From positions 124,001 to 188,000 of the IMG/VR virus record IMGVR_UViG_3300027844_001828: a stretch of 64,000 nucleotides of DNA, one strand, 5' to 3'. Both the position numbers and the translations under genes were made by a program. Below, piece by piece: positions 26,836 to 35,291 of this stretch. The DNA comes from a virus. Below the pieces are notes generated by a model that saw nothing but the letters and a program-made list of their open reading frames with translations, did not search any database and had not been told where the DNA came from. Numbering within the stretch: position 1 is the stretch's first letter; every line of letters starts with the position of its first letter.

Positions 26836-27553
26836 TTGGACACGACATGAAGAATATGAGTCCTTGGAGCGGTTAAAACGTTGGCCTAAATTGATGGATA
26901 GATTTACCAGAGTGAGGATTTATTCTGGACAATGGGGAGCATATTGGCTTGGTGAAGGCAATGGACACACTGAAAATCCAAACGAATCAAACGTTTATGA
27001 CATGAAAATCGCTTTTCCCAAGACGAATCATTGTGGCCCTGAGAAACAGATTAGATTTGTTGAAGCCAATGAAGTAATAATTGATCGACCGTTATATGTG
27101 GCGATAGATTTTGACGACACTCTCAGATTCAATAAAAAGTGGGGTGGTAAGCGGGGTGGTAAAAGAGTTGATCATATAATACGTCTTACAAGAATCTTTA
27201 AGAAGCGGGGATGGACTACAATATTGTGGACATGTCGAGGCGATAAGTGTGAAGAGAGAGCTAAGAAATGGTGCTTAAGGAATGACATCCCCATCGATAA
27301 ATACAATGAGAATGAAGAGGCGAAGAGGTTGTTTGAAGGGAAAAACGGTAGTGGATGGATCTGGTCACCAAAGATATTCGCCGATGTTTACATTGACGAT
27401 AGTGCTATAAACCCATTCTTTTTAATGGCATTGGAGACCATAGATAGCATAGACATAAGCGATGATAAGTTGGAAGAGATCGTCATGTCCTTAGAAAAGC
27501 ACTGCAAACACAAATATTTTACATTTGAGAAAAATCACAAAATAAAGGTGTGA
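26822..27553 (+). CDS. HAD-superfamily hydrolase-like protein
   Basis: A 243-residue protein with a HAD domain in its second half: YVAIDFDDTLRF (the DxD nucleophile motif, near residue 97-102), ILWTCRGDK, and ADVYIDDSAINPF. The first 90 residues form an unknown domain rich in aromatic residues. The ATG at 26822 overlaps the methyltransferase end by 14 bases, and another ATG (26828) is an alternative. It is likely a phosphatase, possibly of nucleotides or 3'/5' RNA phosphates, but the substrate is unknown. Confidence 0.7.
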   Translation: MNMIDWTRHEEYESLERLKRWPKLMDRFTRVRIYSGQWGAYWLGEGNGHTENPNESNVYDMKIAFPKTNHCGPEKQIRFVEANEVIIDRPLYVAIDFDDTLRFNKKWGGKRGGKRVDHIIRLTRIFKKRGWTTILWTCRGDKCEERAKKWCLRNDIPIDKYNENEEAKRLFEGKNGSGWIWSPKIFADVYIDDSAINPFFLMALETIDSIDISDDKLEEIVMSLEKHCKHKYFTFEKNHKIKV

Positions 27554-27615
27554 CCGTTTGTAATCGGCTTTTGCTGATCTACATTAGTTGCAACCAATAA
27601 CCAGAGGCGAATATT

Positions 27616-27750
27616 ATGAGTGATCCAATTGAAGTTGTCGGTGCAGTAGCCGAAGCAGTAGTGGAAATTGATCCTGTCGAGGTTGTGGGAGCAACTGTCG
27701 AGGTCGCGGGCGAATTATTTGAGTCAGCACTTGATATTTTAGGGTTTTAG
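27616..27750 (+). CDS. tiny acidic repeat protein
   Basis: A 44-residue very acidic ORF preceded by AGAGGCG. It contains a near-duplicated motif (IEVVGAVAEAVVEI and VEVVGATVEVAGEL), so it looks like two amphipathic units. It lies between the HAD and DNA ligase genes with no recognisable family. Confidence 0.5.
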   Translation: MSDPIEVVGAVAEAVVEIDPVEVVGATVEVAGELFESALDILGF

Positions 27751-27769
27751 AATATCTCTTCAACACAGC

Positions 27770-27797
27770 TTGAAAACCAGGTTTGGCGAGCTATATT
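27770..27797 (+). promoter_or_regulatory. sigma70-like promoter of ligA
   Basis: TTGAAA (27770-27775), 16-bp spacer, TATATT (27792-27797), 33 bases before the ligA start; its position rules out a longer ligA frame from 27783. Confidence 0.65.
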
Positions 27798-27830
27798 CTA
27801 ACCTTAACCAAACAACAGGAGAGCATCAAA

Positions 27831-29780
27831 ATGAGTCTTACCCCCACACAATTGACTGAAGCGAGTGAACTTATTACAAAACTTAGGTTGTGGAAAAACG
27901 CCTATTACATTGATAACAAGCCAGTTGTGTCAGATCAGGTATATGATGGCGGCGAAATGCGCCTCAAGCAGTTGATTCCTGATCACCCGTTCTTCGATGA
28001 GGTTGGATCGACAGTAGATGGGTTCAAGCCTATCGACTATGTTGCCGCAGGCGGTGAAAAGATGCTCAGTCTTGAAAAAGCCTATACAGAGCCGGAAGTG
28101 ACAAAATTCGCCGGGAAGGACGCATGGGTTCCAATGGTCAAGCTTGACGGAACTTCGCTCCGAGCAATCTACAGCGGCGGTAAGATCGAACTTGCCCACA
28201 CAAGAGGTAATGGAACTGTTGGTGATGACGTTACCAACAACTTCTACTTTGTGAAAGGATCGACTCCCAAGAAATACAAATGGGACACCTTTGAAGTCAA
28301 AGGCGAAGTTTGCATGACCTTTGATGATTTCGATGCGGTTAACATCGAAAGAGAAAGGGATGGGGAAGAAGTCTTCAAAAACCCCCGGAATGCCGCCAGT
28401 GGGTCTCTTAAGCAATTGGACATGTTCGAGACCGCAAAAAGAAAATTGCAGTTCGTCGCCTACGCAATAAAAGTAGAGGGGCACAGTTTCAAGTCGAAGA
28501 CTGAAATGCTTGATTCCTTGGAAGAAATGGGCTTCGTCACGGCAAGACTCAAGATTAAATTCAATACGATTGCTGATGTCATTGATAAAGTGACGAAGAT
28601 GCGTGAAAAAATTCCGATTCCGATTGATGGTATCGTCTTCGCTCTTGATGCCGTATCAGTGAGAGAAAAGAAAGGCTATACTGGTCATCACCCGAAATAC
28701 GAAATGGCTTACAAGTTCGCATCCGAAAGCGGGATCACCAAGTTGCTCGATTACGAATGGAACGTCACGAGAACTCGTCGTATTGTTCCCGTTGGTCTCA
28801 TTGAAGACATCGAACTCTCAGGGGCTGTTTGCTCAAGAGTCACGCTTCATAATGCGAAATGGGTCCATGACAAACATATTGCTATTGGCGAAGAGATTGT
28901 TATTGAAAGAAGCGGCGATGTCATTCCTCACTTTGTCAAAACTGTGAGAGCTACAAAAGACATTCCCTGGTCCTCGAAAGACAATCTTCCGACCAAATGC
29001 CCTGCCTGTAGAACCACACTTGTCAGAGTAGGCAATGTTGACCTCGGATGTCCTAACGAACATTGCTCTGGTGCTGCTTACGAGGCGATTATGCACTATG
29101 TAGGCAAGCCAGTTGTTAATATCAAGGCGGTAGGTGACAAATTGATCGCCCAACTCATCAAAGCGAATCTTATTGAAGACCCCGCAGACCTCTTCACATT
29201 AACCAAGAGTGACCTTATGACCCTTGATCGAATGGGTGATAAGAAGGCTGAAAAGACACTCGAAGCGATTAATAAGGCAAGGACTCAAGACGTGCAAACA
29301 TTTCTCAGGTCACTTGGTGTTGAATTACTTGGAAAGGATGTGTCTGAAAAGATCGCAGACTTCGTTGATCTTGATACATTAACTGTGACACGTGATTTGA
29401 CGCATATTGATGGAATAGCTGAAACGACAGCAACAGCGGTGACAGAAGGTCTTGACAAATCCAGACCACTTGCAGATAAGTTGCGTCAATATGTCAAGAT
29501 CACAACTGGTAAAGCTGTTGCACTTGGTAATTCCCTCGAAGGAAGCGCATTTTGTGTCAGCGGGAGCGTCGAATTTGATCTCGACGGTGAAAATTATTCA
29601 GAACGTAGTCAAATTCAGAACTTGATCAAGTCATACGGTGGTAAGGTCTCCAGTTCTGTATCTGGCAGAACGAGTTACCTCGTTGCTGGCCCAGGGTCTG
29701 GAAGCAAGTCAACAAAAGCAGATGACCTCGGTGTTACAATCATCGATGGTAATAAATTGGCAGAATTGATTGAAAATTGA
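27831..29780 (+). CDS. ligA: NAD-dependent DNA ligase
   Basis: A 649-residue DNA ligase of the NAD+-dependent family. The Ia domain is marked by AYYIDNKPVVSDQVYD, the adenylation site is Lys104 in MVKLDGTSLR, and later come the RNPRNAASGSLKQLD segment, a zinc finger (CPACRTTL...CPNEHC), helix-hairpin-helix repeats and a C-terminal BRCT domain (SLEGSAFCVSGSV...). It is near bacterial length (about 670). Its start is the ATG at 27831 with AGGAGAG upstream. It consumes NAD+, linking it to the NAD-synthesis genes in the genome. Confidence 0.95.
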   Translation: MSLTPTQLTEASELITKLRLWKNAYYIDNKPVVSDQVYDGGEMRLKQLIPDHPFFDEVGSTVDGFKPIDYVAAGGEKMLSLEKAYTEPEVTKFAGKDAWVPMVKLDGTSLRAIYSGGKIELAHTRGNGTVGDDVTNNFYFVKGSTPKKYKWDTFEVKGEVCMTFDDFDAVNIERERDGEEVFKNPRNAASGSLKQLDMFETAKRKLQFVAYAIKVEGHSFKSKTEMLDSLEEMGFVTARLKIKFNTIADVIDKVTKMREKIPIPIDGIVFALDAVSVREKKGYTGHHPKYEMAYKFASESGITKLLDYEWNVTRTRRIVPVGLIEDIELSGAVCSRVTLHNAKWVHDKHIAIGEEIVIERSGDVIPHFVKTVRATKDIPWSSKDNLPTKCPACRTTLVRVGNVDLGCPNEHCSGAAYEAIMHYVGKPVVNIKAVGDKLIAQLIKANLIEDPADLFTLTKSDLMTLDRMGDKKAEKTLEAINKARTQDVQTFLRSLGVELLGKDVSEKIADFVDLDTLTVTRDLTHIDGIAETTATAVTEGLDKSRPLADKLRQYVKITTGKAVALGNSLEGSAFCVSGSVEFDLDGENYSERSQIQNLIKSYGGKVSSSVSGRTSYLVAGPGSGSKSTKADDLGVTIIDGNKLAELIEN

Positions 29781-29853
29781 TATTTGACAAGGTGAATTGA
29801 AACAGGTCAGGGAATAATAATTCTTGATAATGACCTCTTGCCGAGAGTTGAAA

Positions 29854-29976
29854 ATGAGTGAATAGATTAGACGAGTTATTGAAGAAATGATCGCTTTTTC
29901 AGAGAGGTTCAGAGAACTTCCTGCTGAATTAGAAAACTTGTTAAACAAGGTGAGACATGGCGGAGTTGTCAGATAG
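29854..29976 (+). pseudogene. short ORF interrupted by an in-frame TAG
   Basis: From ATG 29854 (GAGAG 9 bases upstream) the frame reads MSE, then TAG (29863-29865), then IRRVIEEMIAFSERFRELP and on to TAG at 29974-29976. The post-stop part is a plausible amphipathic helix. A start at ATG 29887 would give only 29 residues. It may be a nonsense-disrupted gene or one that is read through. Confidence 0.35.
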
Positions 29977-30079
29977 GCAAAAGGAAATATACGAGTTTGC
30001 TATCGAAGATGGCTATACCCAAGACGTTGTATGCATTGTCGAAAATACATTGAATCTTTGGGCAAAAGCTGAATTGTAA
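29957..30079 (+). CDS. tiny hypothetical protein
   Basis: A 40-residue ORF starting MAELSDRQKEIYEFAIEDG with AAGGTGAG before the ATG. It ends 14 bases before the PncB start at 30094. The helical, acidic sequence has no family I recognise. Confidence 0.5.
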   Translation: MAELSDRQKEIYEFAIEDGYTQDVVCIVENTLNLWAKAEL

Positions 30080-30093
30080 GGATGGAAATTGAC

Positions 30094-31251
30094 ATGATAA
30101 AATCAATGTTAGATTCAGATTTATACAAGTTTTCAATGCAAGCAGCAGTTCTTCACAATTTCCCCGGAGTAATTGTTGAATACCGTTTCAAATGCAGAAG
30201 TGTATGGGCGGATCTCGCCCAGCATAGGGATGAAATCGAGAGACAAATAGGTTTCCTTGGCAACCTTTACCTCACTCCCGACGAAGAGAAACAGGTTCGC
30301 GAGAAAATACCTTTCCTCAAGCCAGACTATGTTGATTTCCTTTCTGAATTCAGATTCAACCCTGATTTCGTGAAAGTTGAAACGATTTCTGATACTGAGA
30401 TTGATATTATTGTTCGCGGCCCATGGCTCCAAACAATTCCTTTCGAGGTCCCAATCCTTTCTATTGTTGAAGCAGTAGCATGCAAAGACTTAATGACTGA
30501 TGAAGCCTTGAGCATTGGCAGAAGAAACTTGGCTGACAAGATTGAAATCATCAAGGCCGTTGGTCCAGAATTCAAATTAGCAGATTTCGGGACTCGTCGC
30601 AGAGCGAGTTTCGAGCAGCAACGTTATGTTGTAGAGACACTTACGAATGAAGTTCCAAACAACTTTGTTGGGACAAGCAATGTCTCCCTCGCTTTAGATA
30701 ACAATATTAAACCAATCGGAACGATGGCGCATGAGTGGATTCAAGCAATGCAAGGTCTCACTTGGTTGCTCAATAGCCAGAAAATGGCTTTAGATATATG
30801 GATGAAAGAATATCGTGGTCAGCTTGGTATTGCTTTGTCCGACTGTCTTGGATACGCCGCTTTCCTTAGAGACTTCGATTTCCTCTTTTCGAAGAGCTAT
30901 GACGGCTGTCGCCATGACTCTGGCGATCCGTTTGAATGGGGTGAGAAGTTGATTAGACACTATGAATCAATGAGCATCGATCCGAAAACAAAGACAGCAG
31001 TATTCAGCGATGGTCTCGACATGATATTGGCCGTGAGGTTGTTTGAAAGGTTCCATGGGAGAATCAAAGTCTCTTTCGGCATTGGCACCCACTTGACCAA
31101 CGACCTTGGATTTGATCCTGTTCAGATCGTTTTGAAGATGGTCGAGTGTAATGGTCAACCGGTAGCAAAGATAAGCGACTCGTCTGGCAAGGGTATGTGT
31201 AATAACGCCGTATATCTTACCCATCTTAAAAACATGTTTGAGGTGGATTGA
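30094..31251 (+). CDS. pncB: nicotinate phosphoribosyltransferase
   Basis: A protein of about 385 residues (starting MIKSMLDSDLYKFSMQ at 30094; an earlier ATG at 30082 is also possible). It matches PncB: DSDLYKFSMQAAVL, VEYRFKCRS, ADFGTRRRASFEQQ, the phospho-histidine region MAHEWIQAMQG, and HDSGDPFEWGEKLI. It converts nicotinate and PRPP to nicotinate mononucleotide, the first step of the Preiss-Handler route. NadD (51632) and NadE (35292) for the next two steps are in this window, so the phage may resupply NAD+. Confidence 0.9.
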   Translation: MIKSMLDSDLYKFSMQAAVLHNFPGVIVEYRFKCRSVWADLAQHRDEIERQIGFLGNLYLTPDEEKQVREKIPFLKPDYVDFLSEFRFNPDFVKVETISDTEIDIIVRGPWLQTIPFEVPILSIVEAVACKDLMTDEALSIGRRNLADKIEIIKAVGPEFKLADFGTRRRASFEQQRYVVETLTNEVPNNFVGTSNVSLALDNNIKPIGTMAHEWIQAMQGLTWLLNSQKMALDIWMKEYRGQLGIALSDCLGYAAFLRDFDFLFSKSYDGCRHDSGDPFEWGEKLIRHYESMSIDPKTKTAVFSDGLDMILAVRLFERFHGRIKVSFGIGTHLTNDLGFDPVQIVLKMVECNGQPVAKISDSSGKGMCNNAVYLTHLKNMFEVD

Positions 31252-31655
31252 TGGGTGAGATTATCTGTTTGGTAATATTCGCATTGGTGTGGGCTCATGA
31301 GCACTTCGCACCAGTAGTCAGAACTGTGGGCAAGGGTAAGATGTTTGAGACCCTTCAGGAATGGGCAGATTGGGCCTCACAGCAGAGGTTCCCTGCTCTA
31401 TGGGCTGAATGTTATGCAGGCTCTGATCTTGGATATCTTGATATCTTGACTCACGACTGCCATTGGAAATCCAAACCAAGTAAGCGTAGGTACGTGAGAA
31501 TATATGCCGTAAGAACACTTCTAGACATTTTGGGCCTTGATGCTTTTGAGCAACGATTTCTTGATAATAATGAAGATATAGCATGGGAGGAACCTGAAGA
31601 TAATGATGTACTCTATATACTGAGCCATTCATTCCTGTTAGCGGGAGTCGGATAG
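31251..31655 (+). CDS. stand-alone relative of the beta-helix module N-terminus
   Basis: A 134-residue protein. After a hydrophobic N-terminus (IICLVIFALVWA) it carries FETLQEWADWASQ, ALWAECYAGSDLGYLDI and RRYVRIYAV, which line up in order with TLQTWEDFADG, QWAECYDGGDLGEV and YPRIYTP of the appendage modules at 6361 and 10140. It lacks the beta-helix part. It starts at ATG 31251, overlapping the pncB stop. It may be an accessory protein binding the same partner as those modules. Confidence 0.55.
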   Translation: MGEIICLVIFALVWAHEHFAPVVRTVGKGKMFETLQEWADWASQQRFPALWAECYAGSDLGYLDILTHDCHWKSKPSKRRYVRIYAVRTLLDILGLDAFEQRFLDNNEDIAWEEPEDNDVLYILSHSFLLAGVG

Positions 31656-31675
31656 TCGCTGTTATATCCGTTAAA

Positions 31676-31876
31676 TTGTCGGTGGTAGATCTTCCTGATA
31701 ATGTTATTTATACATTCTATGATAGGTCTGAATATGGCGAGGGGAAGTTCGGTATTCTTAATTACAAAGACCTTTTATTGATGAATAATATTCAAGTCGT
31801 TTCTGGAGAATTGGAAGCTGAATCAGTTGATAAATTGTTAGACGGAGTCATAGAAGAAGTTCCTATTGATTTCTGA
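31676..31876 (+). CDS. small hypothetical protein
   Basis: A 66-residue ORF that starts at TTG 31676 (or GTG 31682). It is acidic with a YTFYDRSEYGEGKFG segment. The ribosome-binding site is not obvious and no family is recognised. Confidence 0.4.
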   Translation: MSVVDLPDNVIYTFYDRSEYGEGKFGILNYKDLLLMNNIQVVSGELEAESVDKLLDGVIEEVPIDF

Positions 31877-31880
31877 ACAA

Positions 31881-32066
31881 ATGACAACCCGTCGAGGGAG
31901 AATTGAAACCCAGGCAGAAATGTGGGTTCCAATGATCAGGAAGCTAAACTTTGGAGAGACATATAAGGAAGCTCAATTGCGGGAGTATTTCGCATTCATT
32001 GGAAAGACTCATGGGGAAAATGTGTGTGAGGATATGAAAAAGATCTATAGAGAGTCAGAGAGCTAA
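31881..32066 (+). CDS. small hypothetical protein
   Basis: A 61-residue basic, helical ORF from the ATG at 31881; a TTG at 31866 would extend it by 5 residues and overlap the previous gene. It contains WVPMIRKLNFGETYKEA. The gene is convergent with the nucleotidyltransferase on the - strand. Function unknown. Confidence 0.45.
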   Translation: MTTRRGRIETQAEMWVPMIRKLNFGETYKEAQLREYFAFIGKTHGENVCEDMKKIYRESES

Positions 32067-32557
32067 GCCTTTATTTTGGCAATTATATCACTTGTCCCAG
32101 TGCCTTCAATATGTTTAAGCAATTCAATCTTGATTCCAAGGCCCTCAATAAACGTCCTTTCGGTCTGATTTATTGTATCCATAGTATAATCTCCGCCTTT
32201 CACATAGACCTCCGGTCTAATCTTATCAATATATGGTGTGAAGTCATCAGTATCAAATATGAATACATAGCCTACACACTCAAGAGAGGCCAACATGTAT
32301 GCACGTTCGTTTTCGCTGATAATAGGTCTGGAATCGCCCTTAAGTCGCTTAATATTGCTATCTGAGTCAATTCCGACAACAAGTAGGCTTGCAAGTTTAG
32401 AAGCTTCTTGTAAATATTTTACATGGCCACAGTGTAATAGATCAAAACATCCATTCGTGGTCACGATGGTAAAATCTTGAAGCCCCCGTCTCATAGCCTC
32501 TATTTTCCAAAAGCCTTTTTCAGTGATTATCTTTTCGGAGGGGTCTTTCATTAACAA
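32063..32557 (-). CDS. HldE/RfaE-type nucleotidyltransferase
   Basis: A 164-residue protein of the cytidylyltransferase-like family: VTTNGCFDLLHCGHVKYLQEA has the HxGH motif, followed by VVGIDSDSNIKRLKG, RPIISENERAYMLASLE and the late VKGGDYTMDTI. This matches the C-terminal domain of HldE (D-glycero-beta-D-manno-heptose 1-phosphate adenylyltransferase). It could make an activated sugar for the glycosyltransferase-like gene at 24363, but the true substrate is not known. Confidence 0.85.
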   Translation of the reverse strand: MLMKDPSEKIITEKGFWKIEAMRRGLQDFTIVTTNGCFDLLHCGHVKYLQEASKLASLLVVGIDSDSNIKRLKGDSRPIISENERAYMLASLECVGYVFIFDTDDFTPYIDKIRPEVYVKGGDYTMDTINQTERTFIEGLGIKIELLKHIEGTGTSDIIAKIKA

Positions 32558-32560
32558 TCC

Positions 32561-33577
32561 TTATGATTCGGCTTTGACCTTTGCCGCATTATACAATCCT
32601 CTGGAAACAGAATATAATGGGTCTCTCGCTAATTCAATAGAGGCAACTGGAATCGGGAATTCTTCTTCGATCTTTACCTTCATCACATCGATGAAACCAC
32701 CAACCATTGAAGTCCCACCGGCCACAACAATCTTAATAGGATCTGATATATTGGGGAGGCTTTTTGGATCGGTTGAAGAATACAACTCATTGAATTTGTC
32801 AACAATGTATTCAATCAATGATTCATAATAGATGGCAATAGCGTTCTCGACATTGTCCTTTCTATTCATAAGATCCATCCCAGCTTCTTTTCGATGCTGA
32901 ATGACGTTCATTGTTTCATTACATGCTATAGCCGCATTCTTATCAATGTAATCACCAGAACGGGCGATTGAGAAACTGAATATAGGCATGCCTAAGAAGG
33001 CGTAGCAGACATTTACCATTCCGGCACCGCATGATATTCCAATACCTGAAAAGCCTTCATCTTCCAATTCTGAATAAACAATAGCGAGGCCCTCATTCAT
33101 TTTGTAAGTATTCTTGTATCCAACGTTACTTAAGACGTTCTTTACAGTGCTTGCATGATATGTGACATCAAAATCAGCGTCGATTGGATCGGCTGGGATT
33201 GAATAGTAAACGATATCGTCTTCATTCTCAGGTTCTCCAAGGACACCCTTAATCAATTGAGAAACCATGACAGTGCTTTCGGGCTCAGCGGGATTGAGGA
33301 CACCATTTGACATCGGTCGCAAACATTCTTTATGGAATAGGTTCGCAAATTTGAAAGCGTCATCGCCAAGGATGTAAATGGTTTCGCCAATCTTGACGAA
33401 ATTAGCGCCAGATTTAATAAGCATGGATTCACCGAAATTCATTGCTGAACCGGCCATGAAGTTGCCTGGATCGATCTTGAAGAATACGTCTTTTACTTTA
33501 TGGTATTCAAACTGATCATCTTTCTTTTCTGAAGCAACAATATTACCTGTTCCAACATCTAAACCTACAAATCTCAT
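32561..33577 (-). CDS. actin-like ATPase (ParM/MreB superfamily)
   Basis: A 338-residue protein with the actin/Hsp70 ATPase signatures: phosphate-1 loop VGLDVGTGNIV near residues 4-14, phosphate-2 ISCGAGMVNVCY near 175, and adenosine motif VVAGGTSMVGGF near 290. The closest resemblance is to plasmid-type ParM/StbA proteins. It probably forms filaments that position DNA or a replication structure. It overlaps nothing but is followed in the same direction by the HldE-like gene and preceded by a membrane protein gene, 1 base apart. Confidence 0.8.
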   Translation of the reverse strand: MRFVGLDVGTGNIVASEKKDDQFEYHKVKDVFFKIDPGNFMAGSAMNFGESMLIKSGANFVKIGETIYILGDDAFKFANLFHKECLRPMSNGVLNPAEPESTVMVSQLIKGVLGEPENEDDIVYYSIPADPIDADFDVTYHASTVKNVLSNVGYKNTYKMNEGLAIVYSELEDEGFSGIGISCGAGMVNVCYAFLGMPIFSFSIARSGDYIDKNAAIACNETMNVIQHRKEAGMDLMNRKDNVENAIAIYYESLIEYIVDKFNELYSSTDPKSLPNISDPIKIVVAGGTSMVGGFIDVMKVKIEEEFPIPVASIELARDPLYSVSRGLYNAAKVKAES

Positions 33578-33578
33578 A

Positions 33579-33884
33579 TTACTCTCCTTTTATTTGTCCA
33601 ATTCTTTTTCCGTCAAAAGAACTTGTTACTTGAAATTGTCCAATTTCCATCGGCATGTCTTCAACAACCTTTTTTCTTTTTTTCTTTTTCGAACTTGGGA
33701 TGTCGTCAAGGCTGACTTTCTCTTCTTCAGGGATAGCCCTGTTGTCAGTATTGTTCATTTTCTTTGGAAATTTATAATCAATAAACCGAATTCCAGCGTA
33801 AACTAATACAATAGTCACTGCCAAAGGAATGGCAAGGACCAATAATAATAGACCAAATAGTAAAATGTTTCCAGCGGTAAACAA
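33579..33884 (-). CDS. membrane protein with basic cytoplasmic tail
   Basis: A 101-residue protein with one N-terminal transmembrane segment (about residues 5-35, LLFGLLLLVLAIPLAVTIV) and a soluble tail carrying KKKKRKK near residue 65. It is immediately upstream of the actin-like gene in the same operon, so it may tether the filaments to the membrane; this is inference from position. Confidence 0.65.
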   Translation of the reverse strand: MFTAGNILLFGLLLLVLAIPLAVTIVLVYAGIRFIDYKFPKKMNNTDNRAIPEEEKVSLDDIPSSKKKKRKKVVEDMPMEIGQFQVTSSFDGKRIGQIKGE

Positions 33885-33969
33885 TTATGACTCCAGTTTA
33901 TCTATATAATTACTTTTTTATATTAATTTAGTCCTGCTTTATATTGTACATCAAAAATTGAAAATGGGC

Positions 33970-33997
33970 TTGAATTATGGAGAAATAACGGTATAAT
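33970..33997 (+). promoter_or_regulatory. sigma70-like promoter
   Basis: TTGAAT (33970-33975), 16-bp spacer, TATAAT (33992-33997). It drives the + strand zinc-ribbon gene at 34070, opposite the actin-like operon. Confidence 0.65.
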
Positions 33998-34069
33998 ATA
34001 ACATGTTCAGACTCTCATTTTGGTAGAGGGTCATTATTTGTATTATTAAGAATAACGGAGAACAAGCAA

Positions 34070-34429
34070 ATGACAAATAGTATTTGTTGTGAAGAGATGA
34101 GCGAGCTTTTGAAAGGACTAACCAACGCAGAGAGGAAAGGCGTCAAGGCTCTCTTAACAGATGGTGGGTCAATTGATGAGATGGTTATTGAGGGTGATGG
34201 TTTCATTCCCAATGTCATTTTCAGATTTTGCCCTTTCTGCGGACACGAAGTGAGTGAGAAAGCAGACGTTACTAAATCCAGTCTCCAATTGGATTTGGAA
34301 AAGATCGTTGGCGAATCAATCGACGAATCAACCCCCGATTTCAAACGTGCGGCTCTTGCAGAAGACAAGGTTAGTCGTATTGGCTCCCTCATTAGTAGGG
34401 CAGCGGCAAAAGGGGCTTTCAAGAAATAG
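34070..34429 (+). CDS. zinc-ribbon-containing hypothetical protein
   Basis: A 119-residue protein. Cysteines near the N-terminus (ICCEEM) and in FRFCPFCGHEV (about residue 52-62) can bind zinc. The rest is helical and charged. It has its own promoter. Function unknown. Confidence 0.6.
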   Translation: MTNSICCEEMSELLKGLTNAERKGVKALLTDGGSIDEMVIEGDGFIPNVIFRFCPFCGHEVSEKADVTKSSLQLDLEKIVGESIDESTPDFKRAALAEDKVSRIGSLISRAAAKGAFKK

Positions 34430-34443
34430 AGGAACAAAACACA

Positions 34444-34587
34444 ATGGCAAAGAGTAGATTACAGTATAAATTACGCTATTACTTTAGAAATTTTATGCAT
34501 CTCGTTGGGGTTTGCCCAGAATGTAGATCGAGAGTTAATTATGCACGGGGCGGATATACTGTGTGCCCATCATGTGGAGCAAGATAA
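34444..34587 (+). CDS. small zinc-ribbon protein
   Basis: A 47-residue protein with a basic N-terminal half (RLQYKLRYYFRNF) and the zinc ribbon CPECRSRVN...CPSCGAR at residues 24-47. This size and pattern are common in T4-like phages. Longer frames in this region are shadows. Confidence 0.6.
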   Translation: MAKSRLQYKLRYYFRNFMHLVGVCPECRSRVNYARGGYTVCPSCGAR

Positions 34588-34588
34588 T

Positions 34589-34861
34589 ATGATACAATTT
34601 CTATCAATAAATTTAATGGGATGGAAGGACATTATTCCCTTAAGAGACGTTTCTTTTAGGGTGCTAAGATATAAAAAAACTTCAATAATGAAAGTTTTTG
34701 TTGGAAATCATTTGGGACCAGAAAAAAGGTTCATCACACTAAAGTTTGACACGAAAAGCGGCGCAGATGAATCCATGGATCAAATAGGTGGAGCCATAAA
34801 TCAGAATAAAGTTTTTGTGGAAGTGTCTGGCACTTATGAACTATGCTACGGAGCCAAATGA
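34589..34861 (+). CDS. small hypothetical protein
   Basis: A 90-residue protein from the ATG at 34589, one base after the previous stop. Its sequence (LINLMGWKDIIPLRDVSFRVLRYK-like strands) is beta-rich. The next gene's ATG overlaps its stop by 4 bases. Function unknown. Confidence 0.55.
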   Translation: MIQFLSINLMGWKDIIPLRDVSFRVLRYKKTSIMKVFVGNHLGPEKRFITLKFDTKSGADESMDQIGGAINQNKVFVEVSGTYELCYGAK

Positions 34862-35244
34862 AGAATCGAGTTCTCCCAAGCGAAGAGTGCAAAGATGGGT
34901 ATTTGTATCAAATCATTGCCAGGAACGCATACGCTGGCGTTTGGGTCGCTGAGAAAAGGCTATTTATAATAAGGCGAGTCAAGTCCAAAAGCGTATACTT
35001 GTGTCAAGAATTGCATTGGGACTCTCATGATCGTCATGGGACGGCTCAACCAATTAGAGAGATTTGCAAAGCCCCAGACCTCGAAGGTCAAGAATTGATT
35101 GACTTTTTGAAAGAGACAGAAGATGATATTTGGGAAAATCACGATGCTCCATTCTGGACCCATGAAGGCACTGACGAATCCAGAGAGAAATGGGGATATA
35201 CTGTACAAAACTGGGAAAAACAGTTTGACAAACGCGATAGATAG
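34858..35244 (+). CDS. hypothetical protein
   Basis: A 128-residue protein starting at ATG 34858, which overlaps the preceding stop (ATGA). It has alternating beta and acidic helical stretches (LFIIRRVKSKSVYLCQELHW; EGQELIDFLKETEDD). The nadE promoter lies inside its 3' end. No family recognised. Confidence 0.6.
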   Translation: MKNRVLPSEECKDGYLYQIIARNAYAGVWVAEKRLFIIRRVKSKSVYLCQELHWDSHDRHGTAQPIREICKAPDLEGQELIDFLKETEDDIWENHDAPFWTHEGTDESREKWGYTVQNWEKQFDKRDR

Positions 35245-35252
35245 TCTATGTT
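35225..35252 (+). promoter_or_regulatory. sigma70-like promoter of nadE
   Basis: TTGACA (35225-35230), 16-bp spacer, TATGTT (35247-35252), with the -35 box inside the preceding gene. Confidence 0.65.
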
Positions 35253-35291
35253 GTTAGAATAGTCAAAAACACCGAACCCAAGATAAGTACT

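Noticed and set aside
27783-27830. Upstream extension of ligA
   Set aside because: It overlaps the -10 region of the ligA promoter, and ATG 27831 has AGGAGAG upstream and gives the normal LigA start.
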